Positions 47,141 to 55,839 of a DNA stretch of 64,000 nucleotides are shown in pieces. The stretch comes from Candidatus Symbiopectobacterium sp. NZEC151 (GTDB lineage: Bacteria; Pseudomonadota; Gammaproteobacteria; Enterobacterales; Enterobacteriaceae). How positions within the stretch are numbered: the first letter of the stretch is position 1; each line of letters opens with the position of its first letter. The position numbers and the translations under genes were made by a program. The stretch is taken from positions 62,001 through 126,000 of the forward strand of contig NZ_JAGFPE010000006.1 in NCBI RefSeq assembly GCF_025962655.1, given 5' to 3'. Under the pieces are notes generated by a model. The model saw nothing but the letters and a program-made list of their open reading frames with translations. It was not told the DNA's origin and made no database searches.

Positions 47141-48682
47141 TCAGCTCGCCTTAACCACGTTTTTGCCCGCAATACGCCCAAACACGATGCAATCCGTCAT
47201 GGCTACGCTGCCCAGACGCACCGCGCCATGCACCCCGCCAGCGGCCTCCCCGGCGGCATACAACCCGGCGATCGGCTTCAAATCAAAACCAATCACCTGC
47301 GCGTCTTTATTGATCGCCAAGCCACCCATGGTGTGGTGAACCCGCGGCCAGAGGCGCGCCACATAGTAAGGCGGCGTGATATTGGGCGCGGCATCTTTGA
47401 AAATCATACAACCCAGGTCAGGATCGTTTTCCAGGTGCTGATCCACATAGCCGTTCCAGCGCTTCACCTGTTCAACAAAAGCCGCCACTGGCATACCGTA
47501 AGCCTGTGCCACCTCTTCCAGCGTATTATAGGTTTTGAGCGAGCCATTTTTCAGCGCGCCGTTCATCTGCCCTTCATCGACCATTTTCAGCGTGTTGGTT
47601 TTGTCCGCGATAATCACCGCCGGATGCCCCAGTTGAATAATGGCATCAGCGCGCTCTTTACGGTTGCCAGTTTCTTTAAAGAAGCGCTTGCCGTTGGCAG
47701 GATCGACCATCAGTCCATACCCCACCACCCGTTCAACAAACTGCGGAATATAGCCGAAACCCTGCTCATCCGGGCTGGTCCAGGGACCGAGTTGGATCCA
47801 ATCCATCTGCGTCGCCAGAGCACCAATCATGCTGGCCGCCATCAGCGCTTCTCCTGTCGCGCCCGGTTGGTTGGTGGAGGTGAACGCATCCGTCAGGCGC
47901 GGATCGTACATTTGCCGTAACGCGACCCCTTGCGAGAAGCCGCCGGATGCCAGCACCACCCCTTTGGTTGCACGGATAAACGCCACAGAGCCGGAAGCAT
48001 CATCGGGGAACTTATAACCACGCCGCACTTCTGCTCCGAGCATGCGGCCTTCGCTATCAATAATCAACCGTTCCAGCTTGGTACGCTGCTCGATCACCAC
48101 ACCCAGTTCTTTAGCTTTCTGGTACTGTTTCACCACCAGCCCGGAACCGGAACGCTGCTTCAGTTGGTGAGCGCGTTTCACTGAATGCCCACCGTGATAA
48201 TTGACCCGGTCAAACTCAGCCCCGAGGCTTTTTGCCCACTCCAGCGCCTCCACTGAGTGATCGGCGACGGTGCGCGCCAATTCGGGATAGTTCAGCCAGT
48301 TACCCGCTTTCATCATGTCCTGATACATCAGCTCCGGGGAATCCTTGATGCCCAGCGTCTGCTGCATGCTGGAGCCTGCCGCTGACAGATCGCCGCCGTT
48401 GAGTATCGAGTTTCCGCCAAACAGCGGCATTTTCTCGATAATCAGCACATTCGCCTTAGCGTTACGCGCTTCAATGGCGGCGGCTAATCCGGCGAAGCCA
48501 GTGCCAATAATCAGCACATCCACCGTGGTATCCCAGTTCTGCGGCACCGGCGCGGGGGGCGCTACCGCCGCCGCAGGGCGAGACAGCGCCATGCCGCCCA
48601 ATGCGCCCATCATGATACCGGTAGATTTAAGGAAATGACGGCGCCCCTGGGGATTTGGGTCTTGCTTGGTGTTTTTACTCAT
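47141..48682 (-). CDS. Tat-exported FAD-binding fumarate-reductase-like flavoprotein
   Basis: Start at ATG 48682 (GGAG upstream) gives 513 residues. A Tat signal (RRHFLKSTGIMMGALGG) leads to export of a folded flavoprotein. The FAD dinucleotide fold VDVLIIGTGFAGLAAAIEA and the active-site region VHHTMGGLAI place it with soluble fumarate, urocanate or methacrylate reductases (flavocytochrome c catalytic part). No CxxCH haem motif is present, so electrons must come from a separate carrier, and none is adjacent. Substrate not determined. It appears monocistronic. Confidence 0.9.
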   Translation of the reverse strand: MSKNTKQDPNPQGRRHFLKSTGIMMGALGGMALSRPAAAVAPPAPVPQNWDTTVDVLIIGTGFAGLAAAIEARNAKANVLIIEKMPLFGGNSILNGGDLSAAGSSMQQTLGIKDSPELMYQDMMKAGNWLNYPELARTVADHSVEALEWAKSLGAEFDRVNYHGGHSVKRAHQLKQRSGSGLVVKQYQKAKELGVVIEQRTKLERLIIDSEGRMLGAEVRRGYKFPDDASGSVAFIRATKGVVLASGGFSQGVALRQMYDPRLTDAFTSTNQPGATGEALMAASMIGALATQMDWIQLGPWTSPDEQGFGYIPQFVERVVGYGLMVDPANGKRFFKETGNRKERADAIIQLGHPAVIIADKTNTLKMVDEGQMNGALKNGSLKTYNTLEEVAQAYGMPVAAFVEQVKRWNGYVDQHLENDPDLGCMIFKDAAPNITPPYYVARLWPRVHHTMGGLAINKDAQVIGFDLKPIAGLYAAGEAAGGVHGAVRLGSVAMTDCIVFGRIAGKNVVKAS

Positions 48683-48941
48683 AAGATTATCTCCATGTTC
48701 AGAAACATCGAATCGAGCTGAGAAAAAATCCAGTGCAATCAAAAAATAACGAAAATTGGCGTGGTGCAGCGCGCGGACAAAACGCAATGCGCGCTCGCAC
48801 CTTGAATCGGCGACGATGGCCTATTTCACCATGAAAAGTAAGGGATTAAACGTGAGGCTTCGCCCAATGTAGGGAATCGGTGTCATAAAGAAAAAAGCAA
48901 TTCATCCGATAACGCCTAAAACTCAACTTCAAGGAAGAAAA

Positions 48942-49511
48942 ATGATAAAAATCTATTCTGTTCTTATGGTTACGCTCTGTCTTTGTCTAACGGGATGCCG
49001 ATCTTTTGGGGAATTAGGTGCACGCGCGCAAGACCCCGTTGTCTACAGCAATCCGACTGACGCCAGTGAACACATAGCGAGAATTCGGTTTGTCGGTAAT
49101 GTCACCGGCACCTCCATCCTGCAAAAAAGTAACCCAGGGCTGAAAAATCACTACCTTGTGCCACATACCATGTTGGGTTTCTATAACGAGACGCGGGATA
49201 TAGGCATACCAAAGTTGACTTATCGTCCACAGGACTATAAAGGCTACTACTTCGAAATAAAGATCAGATCTGAACCGACCATCGTTAATATTTCCACTGA
49301 TGCCGGTCCCCACGGTTACTGCGTGACATCCTTTCTTATCACTCCAGAAGCAGGGAAAGATTACGATCTGAATTACGACCAGAAAGAAAACAGTAAAATA
49401 TGCGTTTTGCACTTTAACGAAATTGTCCGCGACCCTACGACAAGCGTGACCGTGTTAAAACCCGCACCTTATCAGGTCAAAAAGAAATATGGTCAGGGCT
49501 TCGATGACTAG
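48942..49511 (+). CDS. Hypothetical lipoprotein 1
   Basis: 189 residues with a lipoprotein signal ending CLTGC (Cys about 19). The mature part is beta-rich with conserved-looking GYYFEIKIRSEP and VLHFNEIVRDP and two further Cys (YCVTSF, KICVLHF) that may pair. AAGGAAG precedes the ATG. I do not recognise the family; the size and style resemble DUF2846-like small lipoproteins. Its stop lies inside the start of the next gene. Confidence 0.75.
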   Translation: MIKIYSVLMVTLCLCLTGCRSFGELGARAQDPVVYSNPTDASEHIARIRFVGNVTGTSILQKSNPGLKNHYLVPHTMLGFYNETRDIGIPKLTYRPQDYKGYYFEIKIRSEPTIVNISTDAGPHGYCVTSFLITPEAGKDYDLNYDQKENSKICVLHFNEIVRDPTTSVTVLKPAPYQVKKKYGQGFDD

Positions 49512-49866
49512 TGTGCGCAAAGCCACCTATCTCCTTTCTATGGTGTTGTCAGTATCGGGGTGTGTTCTGGACAGCGTACGGTCGCATTCAACCGCGTTAG
49601 AAGATGTTGATAACGACAATCTGCACACCTTGTTTATCAACGGGAAAACCACCAAGCGCGACGTGTTAACAAAGCTCGGTCCCCCCATCAACAATCAGGG
49701 CGATATCGCGACGCCGCTATGGTTGTACCATTACCGGCACGAAAAAAAACCGCTCTTTCTGCCGAAAGTGGGCCCACTCGCGGGCCAGGACAAAACGCTA
49801 TCACTGCGATTCGATGAGAAGGGCGTATTGGTAGATGCGGTTTTGATTGATAAAGCCGCTAACTAG
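49504..49866 (+). CDS. BamE/SmpA-like small lipoprotein 2
   Basis: Start at ATG 49504 (AGGG upstream), overlapping the stop of lipoprotein 1 by 8 bases; 120 residues. Signal with lipobox SVSGC, then NGKTTKRDVLTKLGPP, a BamE/OmlA-type motif, and a closing strand KTLSLRFDEKGVLVDAVLI. Probably an outer-membrane lipoprotein acting with its neighbour. Housekeeping bamE is elsewhere in enterobacteria, so this is a distinct paralogue. Confidence 0.78.
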   Translation: MTSVRKATYLLSMVLSVSGCVLDSVRSHSTALEDVDNDNLHTLFINGKTTKRDVLTKLGPPINNQGDIATPLWLYHYRHEKKPLFLPKVGPLAGQDKTLSLRFDEKGVLVDAVLIDKAAN

Positions 49867-49875
49867 CCATCTCGG

Positions 49876-49909
49876 CGTCACACCGGTTCATGGTTGAATC
49901 GGTGTGACG
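49876..49909. terminator. Long hairpin downstream of lipoprotein 2
   Basis: CGTCACACCGgTTCA / TGAAtCGGTGTGACG with a 4-base loop, 15 positions with one G-T pair, between convergent genes. No strong T run. Confidence 0.6.
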
Positions 49910-49940
49910 GTTGGAGCATACCGGCGCGGTGGATAAACAC

Positions 49941-51158
49941 TTATTGCCGCGACGAGAGGGTGTCTTCCTGCGCCAACGTAATGCCACGGCGACTCAGACG
50001 CAGCGTCATCAGCAAACCGACGCTCACCAATACCGCCGCCGCCAGATAAATCGCCCCTACGCCGGTGTAACCCATCATTACCCCTGCCAGCGGACCGACC
50101 AATCCGAGGGACAAATCGAGAAACAGCGTGTAGGTTGCCAGTGCACTGCCCTGATTTTGCGGCGCGACCACTTTGACCGCCAGTACGCCCAGCGAGGGGA
50201 ACACCAGCGAGAAACCAGCACCGGCCAGAAAAGCACCCAGTTCCGCCATCAGCGGCAGCGCGGCGCTCCAGATTAACAGCAGCCCGGTAATCTCCACCGT
50301 AAAACAGACGATAGCCACGCGCAGCCCGCCAAAACGGTTAATGCTGTTAGGGAATAACAGACGCACGCCAACAAAGGCGCAACTGAAAATGGTCAGGGTA
50401 AGCGCAGCCCCTTCCCAGTGGCGATCGGCATAGAACAGGGTGATAAACGTGGCGATCACGCCAAACCCGACGGATGCCAACGCCAGCACAATGCCGTAAA
50501 CCCACACTTTGCCCAGCACTTCGCGAAACGGCAGTTTCTTGCCCGGCGTCACTTTCGCCGCCTCACGCGGCAGCGCAAGCAGCACGAACAATACGGCAAT
50601 GGCGATGACGGTATACGACACCAGTTTTAACCCACCGATGTGATTGATCCATACCCCGAGCGGTGCGCCGATCGCCATCGCGCCATACGTCGCCACGCCA
50701 TTCCAGGAGATCACCCGCCCGATATGCCGTGACCCCACCACGCCCACGCCCCACAGCGTCGCGCCGGTGCCAGCAAAACTTTGCCCCGCGCCCAGAATCA
50801 GGCGGCCGATGCACAGCAGCGTCAACGCCACGATGGGTGAACTGTCGTTCCAGGCCGCCAGCGCATAAAACACCCCGCTGACCACGGCACCGCATAGCCC
50901 CAGCACCACCACTTTCTTCGGCCCTTTCTCATCCGCGATACGCCCGGATTGCGGTCGGCTCAACAGCGTGGTGAAGTACTGCAAACTGATCACCAACCCC
51001 GCCCAAAAGGCGCTAAACCCCAGATGTTCATGCACATAGCCCGGCAATACCGCAAGCGGCAGCCCAATGGTCAGGTAATTGGCAAAGTTGAACATCACCA
51101 CGGAAAAAATACGCAAATTAAGGCGCAGCGCGCTTGGCGCAGACTCTGAAGCAGGCAT
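49941..51158 (-). CDS. yhhS: YhhS major-facilitator transporter
   Basis: Inner-membrane MFS protein, 405 residues, twelve expected helices. Family pattern LRIFSVVMFNFANYLTIGLP, GLVISLQYFTTLLSRPQSGR and GAGQSFAGTGATLWGVGVVG matches E. coli YhhS (DHA1 drug-efflux-like subgroup). Substrate unknown. It converges with the lipoprotein genes. Confidence 0.93.
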   Translation of the reverse strand: MPASESAPSALRLNLRIFSVVMFNFANYLTIGLPLAVLPGYVHEHLGFSAFWAGLVISLQYFTTLLSRPQSGRIADEKGPKKVVVLGLCGAVVSGVFYALAAWNDSSPIVALTLLCIGRLILGAGQSFAGTGATLWGVGVVGSRHIGRVISWNGVATYGAMAIGAPLGVWINHIGGLKLVSYTVIAIAVLFVLLALPREAAKVTPGKKLPFREVLGKVWVYGIVLALASVGFGVIATFITLFYADRHWEGAALTLTIFSCAFVGVRLLFPNSINRFGGLRVAIVCFTVEITGLLLIWSAALPLMAELGAFLAGAGFSLVFPSLGVLAVKVVAPQNQGSALATYTLFLDLSLGLVGPLAGVMMGYTGVGAIYLAAAVLVSVGLLMTLRLSRRGITLAQEDTLSSRQ

Positions 51159-51545
51159 GAAAGGTTTTACTCGATTAACGGCGTGGCAGCATCAGCGCAA
51201 TAGCGCCAACCAAACAGACCTCAAGCGGTCTTTAACGAGTATAAACAAGCGTCAACACGCTTTCATCGTAAATGTGCGCCATATCATCACTTGCGTGATT
51301 ATTTAGTTCAAAATTTTATACATACCGAATTAAGGCGCAGGTCGTCCTGATTTTTTTCTCTGCACGTTTTTATCCTCCGGCTTGAACATCATGCATATCA
51401 AAGACACAAAGAACGCCTTCCTCTGCCGATTGTTGGTTATAATCAATCCATCGCTGTACGACGTTTGCGGTTAGCATTTTGATATAACCCGTTGATGATA
51501 AGCACTATCAGCACGTCGGTTTTTTCATTGAACAGGAGGAAATGG
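51159..51545. promoter_or_regulatory. Divergent gap yhhS / yhjD
   Basis: 387 bases without a gene. AT-rich around 51290-51360 (TTTATACATA). Short potential promoter hexamers exist but nothing I can call with confidence; no repeat seen. Confidence 0.35.
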
Positions 51546-52526
51546 ATGCCCGCACCGGTCGATCCGCATCGTTCAACATCCACCGCCTCATCAGCACAGC
51601 AGGCGGCTTCTTCATGGCTTTCACGCGGTAAGCGTATTGCACAACGCGTTCAGGCTATCCCCAGTATCGCGCACCTGATTCGCGCCGGGGAGCGCTTCAA
51701 CGATCGGATGGGAAACCAGTTTGGCGCCGCCATCACCTACTTTTCCTTTCTGTCGCTGATCCCGATTTTGATGGTCTCCTTCGCTACCGTCGGTTTTGTG
51801 CTCGCCTCTAACCCCGATATGCTGACGCAGTTGATCGACCGCATCGTCAACAGCATCAGCGACCCCAACCTGGCGCTGACGTTAAAAAATACGGTAAAGA
51901 CCGCCGTTGAACAGCGCACCACCGTCGGTATTACCGGGCTGCTGATCGCGCTCTATTCCGGTATCAGTTGGATGGGCAATTTGCGTGAAGCGATCCGCGC
52001 CCAATCCCGTGATGTATGGGAACGTAACCCGCACGAAGAGGAAAAAATCTATTTTCAGTACGTGCGGGATTTCCTCTCCCTGATAGGGCTACTGATCGCG
52101 TTAACCATCACGCTGTTTCTCACTTCGGCGGCGGGCACGGCACAAAGCGCCATCGTTTCTGCGCTGGGACTGGAGGGCATCGAATGGCTGCGGCCCCTGC
52201 TACGCGTGATAACACTCACCATCTCCATTTCCGCTAACTATTTGGTATTTCTTTGGATTTTCATGATATTACCGCGCCATAAGCCCAAGCATAAAGCGCT
52301 GCTGCGCGGCACGCTGCTTGCCGCCGTGGGGTTTGAAGCCATCAAATTCGCCATGACGGTCGCGTTGCCAAAACTCGCCAGCACCCCGTCCGGTGCCGCT
52401 TTCGGCTCGGTGATTGGCCTGATGGCCTTCTTCTACTTCTTTGCTCGCCTCACGCTGTTTTGTGCGGCATGGATTGCAACGGCGAACTATAAAGGCGATA
52501 AATCAGCAGATGACACACCACGATAA
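51546..52526 (+). CDS. yhjD: YhjD inner-membrane protein (YihY/BrkB family)
   Basis: 326 residues from ATG 51546, behind a strong AGGAGG. The N-terminus is soluble; six hydrophobic segments begin with FGAAITYFSFLSLIPILMVS, the YihY/BrkB hallmark. In E. coli, yhjD mutations suppress loss of Kdo in LPS, and it has been proposed as an inner-membrane lipid transporter. It precedes the tautomerase gene by 18 bases, so the two may be cotranscribed. Confidence 0.92.
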   Translation: MPAPVDPHRSTSTASSAQQAASSWLSRGKRIAQRVQAIPSIAHLIRAGERFNDRMGNQFGAAITYFSFLSLIPILMVSFATVGFVLASNPDMLTQLIDRIVNSISDPNLALTLKNTVKTAVEQRTTVGITGLLIALYSGISWMGNLREAIRAQSRDVWERNPHEEEKIYFQYVRDFLSLIGLLIALTITLFLTSAAGTAQSAIVSALGLEGIEWLRPLLRVITLTISISANYLVFLWIFMILPRHKPKHKALLRGTLLAAVGFEAIKFAMTVALPKLASTPSGAAFGSVIGLMAFFYFFARLTLFCAAWIATANYKGDKSADDTPR

Positions 52527-52544
52527 CCATTAACGGGAGATCCC

Positions 52545-52748
52545 ATGCCATTTGTTAACATCAAAATCACGCGCGATGGCGCAACCACAGAGCAAAAGCG
52601 CCAGTTGATTGCGGGCGTCACCCAACTACTGGTCGACGTCATGGGTAAAAATCCAGCCACCACCACCGTTATCATTGATGAAGTGGATACCGACAACTGG
52701 GGACTGGGCGGCGAAAGCGTCACCGAATTACGCAAGCCGAAGTCCTGA
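52545..52748 (+). CDS. 4-oxalocrotonate tautomerase family enzyme
   Basis: 67-residue protein starting MPFVNIKITRDG, so removal of Met exposes the catalytic Pro1. Conserved features follow (TEQKRQLIAGVTQLLVDV, NPATTTVIIDEV, DNWGLGG). It is an hexamer-type small tautomerase; the natural substrate is unknown, and no aromatic meta-cleavage genes are nearby. Good GGGAGA ribosome site. Confidence 0.9.
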   Translation: MPFVNIKITRDGATTEQKRQLIAGVTQLLVDVMGKNPATTTVIIDEVDTDNWGLGGESVTELRKPKS

Positions 52749-52813
52749 TATTTCGCGCGTTGAGCACCAGAAGGATCGGGAGTGGTCAATTTTCCCGATC
52801 CAGGTCATGAAAA

Positions 52814-52832
52814 AATAAAACATCGTTTTAAG
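52814..52832. promoter_or_regulatory. KdgR-type operator upstream of kdgK
   Basis: AATAAAACATCGTTTTAAG matches the KdgR consensus AATRAAAYRNYGTTTYATT at 17 of 19 positions and is a near-perfect dyad. It lies about 100 bases before kdgK, so KDG or DKII derived from pectin should induce the gene. Confidence 0.75.
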
Positions 52833-52929
52833 ACTATTGACTCAATGCGCGCGAACGTTGAGACTGAAGCCCATTGCTCTGTTTTTTTCATGACCTTTTT
52901 CTTCACTTTTTCGAACGGGCCAGCTTCTG

Positions 52930-53862
52930 ATGACCACTAAAAACATTGCCGTGATTGGCGAATGCATGATTGAACTGTCGCAAAAGGGCGCGGATCTCAA
53001 CCGCGGCTTCGGTGGCGACACCCTGAACACCGCCGTGTATGTCGCTCGCCAGGTGAATACCGACGCTCTGGGCGTCCACTACGTGACCGCACTGGGCACG
53101 GACAGCTTCAGCACGGAAATGATGACGGCCTGGGAAAAAGAAAAGGTTGGTACATCGTTGATTCAGCGTCTGGACAACAAGCTGCCAGGCCTGTACTTCA
53201 TTGAAACCGACGATACCGGTGAGCGCACCTTCTACTACTGGCGTAATGACGCCGCCGCGCGTTTCTGGCTGGATGGCAAAGATGCCGATGCCATCTGCAC
53301 GCGTTTGGCTACTTTTGACTATCTCTACCTGAGCGGTATCAGCGTGGCGATTCTTAACCCCGCCAGCCGCCAGCGTTTGCTGACGTTGCTACGCGCCTGC
53401 CGTGCCAACGGTGGCAAGGTTATTTTCGACAACAACTACCGTCCGCGCCTGTGGCAAAGCAAAGAAGAGACACAGCAAGCCTACAGTGACATCCTCGCTT
53501 GCACCGATATCGCCTTCCTGACGCTGGATGACGAAGATATGCTGTGGGGCGAACAGCCGGTAGATGCCGTGCTGGCACGCACGCACGGTTTCGGTGTGTC
53601 TGAAGTGGTGATTAAACGCGGCGCAGATTCCTGCCTGATTTCTGAAAACGGCCAGCCGTTAGTGGATGTTCCGGCGGTGAAATTGCCGAAAGAGCGCGTA
53701 GTGGATACCACTGCGGCAGGTGACTCCTTCAGCGCAGGCTATCTGTCAGTGCGCCTGTGCGGCGGCTCGACGGAAGCGGCGGCCAAGCGCGGCCACCTGA
53801 CTGCCAGCACGGTGATTCAATACCGTGGTGCCATTATCCCGCAAGACGCCATGCCTGCCTGA
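52930..53862 (+). CDS. kdgK: 2-keto-3-deoxygluconate kinase
   Basis: PfkB-family cytoplasmic kinase, 310 residues, making KDPG from KDG and ATP in pectin and hexuronate breakdown. N-terminal signature IAVIGECMIELSQKG and GFGGDTLNTAVYVARQV; catalytic region DTTAAGDSFSAGYL with the base Asp. ATG 52930 fits homologues. Preceded by a KdgR-type box and followed by a good terminator. Confidence 0.97.
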   Translation: MTTKNIAVIGECMIELSQKGADLNRGFGGDTLNTAVYVARQVNTDALGVHYVTALGTDSFSTEMMTAWEKEKVGTSLIQRLDNKLPGLYFIETDDTGERTFYYWRNDAAARFWLDGKDADAICTRLATFDYLYLSGISVAILNPASRQRLLTLLRACRANGGKVIFDNNYRPRLWQSKEETQQAYSDILACTDIAFLTLDDEDMLWGEQPVDAVLARTHGFGVSEVVIKRGADSCLISENGQPLVDVPAVKLPKERVVDTTAAGDSFSAGYLSVRLCGGSTEAAAKRGHLTASTVIQYRGAIIPQDAMPA

Positions 53863-53882
53863 TAACACCGCTAAAAACAGCG

Positions 53883-53914
53883 AAAAAGGGAAGCCAGACG
53901 GCTTCCCTTTTTAT
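53883..53914. terminator. Bidirectional terminator kdgK / yhjJ
   Basis: AAAAA, GGGAAGCC-AGAC-GGCTTCCC, TTTTTATT. The A and T tracts on both sides suit termination of both convergent genes. Confidence 0.9.
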
Positions 53915-53939
53915 TGGGCGACGCAACCACCAGAGCACA

Positions 53940-55430
53940 TTACTGTGCCGGCTTTGTCTGCGTTGCATCCTCCGATGGCGCGGCTGAGGCAGCCTCCACC
54001 GCGACCGGCGGCGTCATGATTTTGCTGTACGCCTCATACAATGCCTTGGTGTTCACTTCCGCTTCACCTTTTTGCTGTTTAAGCATCAGCGTAGTGTCCT
54101 GAGAAAGCTGCTGATGCAGTTCCTGATTCAGCAAAGGTAGCGTCAATTCAGAGAGATAAGCCTGGCGCAGCTTCTGATACTGTTCCGGTGCAATATCCAC
54201 CACGCCGTTGCGCTGTGAGCGCAAGCGCTGCTGCATCAACACATCGGTACTGGTACGCGCATAGGTTGCAAACAGTTTGCTGAGCTCGTCACTCTTGCGC
54301 GCGATCAGCGCATCAAACGCTTGCTGCGTAAGCCCCTTGTCACGCAAGGTCACCAGCTCTTTCGCCAGGAAGGTCAACGCGGCCTCGGCGTTCTCGCTGT
54401 TGGGGCTGTCCAGATGGATGCCACACTGCGCACGGGTGTAGTACACATCGCAGTTAACGCGCACGCTGGTTTCTTTAAGCCCGCTCTTTTCCAATGCCTG
54501 CTGCACATGCCAGAACAGCGCTTCGCGCGCCACATCGCTGTGCCAGTAGCGGATGAGCGCCTGCGATTCGCGGATGGGATGCCACGGCATATCCCACACC
54601 AGCGAGAGCGTATCGCGCTTCGCTTTATCGAGCATAAAACCAATCGGTTCCGCAGGCAGCGGTGAGAGCGTCGGCATTGGGGCCGGTGCGGCGCGTTTCC
54701 CTTCCAGCGAGACAAAGGCTTTACTGATAAGCTCGTTGATCTGACGGCTTTCTACATGCCCCACCACGTACAGCGTCATCGCATCCGGGGTATACCAGGC
54801 TTTGTAAAACTGCGACATCATTTCAGCCGTTGGGCGTGCTTTAACGTTCTGTGCCGGATCGTGCGCCAGCAGAGACGATCCTTTCAAGCGATAACGCCAG
54901 GTAGGATCCTGCGGATCGGCGGGAACACTCACCACCTGATCGGCGATGCGTAACGCGTTAGCGATACTGCCGTCATCAATCTTGATGCCCCCTGCCGTTT
55001 CTGCCAGCCAATTCAACGCATCTTTGAGCAATTCAGGCCGATTATTGGGCAAGCTGAGATTGTAGGAGGTGTAATCATAAGAGACAAACACGGGCGGCAG
55101 CGGCTTCGCGCCGTTAGCCTCCGGTATCAGCAATGAAGGAAGCTGTGCGACAGGTAAGTTATCGCCCGGCGTCAGTGCCAAACGAGAAATAAGGTGCGCA
55201 AAGCCCGACTGCTGAGCGCTCTCAGCCAGCGAACCGGCGTTAACCACTAAACGTAATTCAATCCGATCCCCGGGACGCTGCGGCGTGGTCAGTAACTGCC
55301 ACGTAAAACCATTATCCAGCTTTCCCTGCTGCCAGGCAGGATCGGGTTGTAGTGTTTCAGCTTGCACGCTGCCACCAGCCAACGCCAGCAACACTCCACC
55401 AACTAAGAACCCTGTTTTGGTGCCCTGCAT
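53940..55430 (-). CDS. yhjJ: YhjJ, periplasmic M16-like pseudopeptidase
   Basis: Exported protein of 496 residues with a signal peptide (FLVGGVLLALAGGSVQA). Two M16 peptidase-like domains are recognisable (LPNNRPELLKDALNWLAE; WYTPDAMTLYVVGHVE). The zinc site HxxEH of active M16 enzymes reads HLISR in GFAHLISRL, so catalysis is unlikely. E. coli YhjJ, also beside kdgK and dctA, has the same loss. Role unknown. Confidence 0.93.
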   Translation of the reverse strand: MQGTKTGFLVGGVLLALAGGSVQAETLQPDPAWQQGKLDNGFTWQLLTTPQRPGDRIELRLVVNAGSLAESAQQSGFAHLISRLALTPGDNLPVAQLPSLLIPEANGAKPLPPVFVSYDYTSYNLSLPNNRPELLKDALNWLAETAGGIKIDDGSIANALRIADQVVSVPADPQDPTWRYRLKGSSLLAHDPAQNVKARPTAEMMSQFYKAWYTPDAMTLYVVGHVESRQINELISKAFVSLEGKRAAPAPMPTLSPLPAEPIGFMLDKAKRDTLSLVWDMPWHPIRESQALIRYWHSDVAREALFWHVQQALEKSGLKETSVRVNCDVYYTRAQCGIHLDSPNSENAEAALTFLAKELVTLRDKGLTQQAFDALIARKSDELSKLFATYARTSTDVLMQQRLRSQRNGVVDIAPEQYQKLRQAYLSELTLPLLNQELHQQLSQDTTLMLKQQKGEAEVNTKALYEAYSKIMTPPVAVEAASAAPSEDATQTKPAQ

Positions 55431-55839
55431 GTGAACCCCTACTTAACTGACTATCCAACACAGTAAAAGATGATTGTTACAATAAGGCCTGTGCACTCTC
55501 TCACCGCCCAATACGCATACCCCTATCAGGATGTGCCAGCGGAAATATTACGGGGAAATCAGAGCGATCAGTTTACCCTTACGTTAGACCGCACACTTTT
55601 GCCTATGTCACTCAATACGATGAAATAATTTTGGAAATAGAGACGAAATGATGACCAATAAGCGGTTTTTGATCGTTATGCCCCCGATACAGACCGTGCA
55701 CAACGCGATTGCCTGGCCGCAACCTTATGAAAAATTCCCCGTGATGGCAAGCCGCAATCACGGGGAATGATGAGAAGCGTGAACGGGGATACCCCGTTAT
55801 CACTGCGCCAACGGGGCGTTGGCGCAGGGTAAAACAGAT
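55431..55839 (-). other. Gap dctA to yhjJ with stacked hairpins
   Basis: 409 bases without a credible gene. Contains the dctA terminator (55729-55768), a small dyad AACGGGG/CCCCGTT (55782-55798) and a further 11-base stem CTGCGCCAACG/CGTTGGCGCAG (55803-55827). The right-hand part before yhjJ (minus strand) must hold its promoter; nothing clear seen. Confidence 0.6.
55729..55768 (-). terminator. Rho-independent terminator of dctA
   Basis: Perfect 12-base stem ATTCCCCGTGAT / ATCACGGGGAAT followed on the minus strand by TTTTT. It lies about 70 bases beyond the dctA stop, after two other hairpins. Confidence 0.8.

Noticed and set aside
55612-55803. 63-codon frame between dctA and yhjJ
   Set aside because: Covers the dctA terminator hairpin and has no ribosome site.
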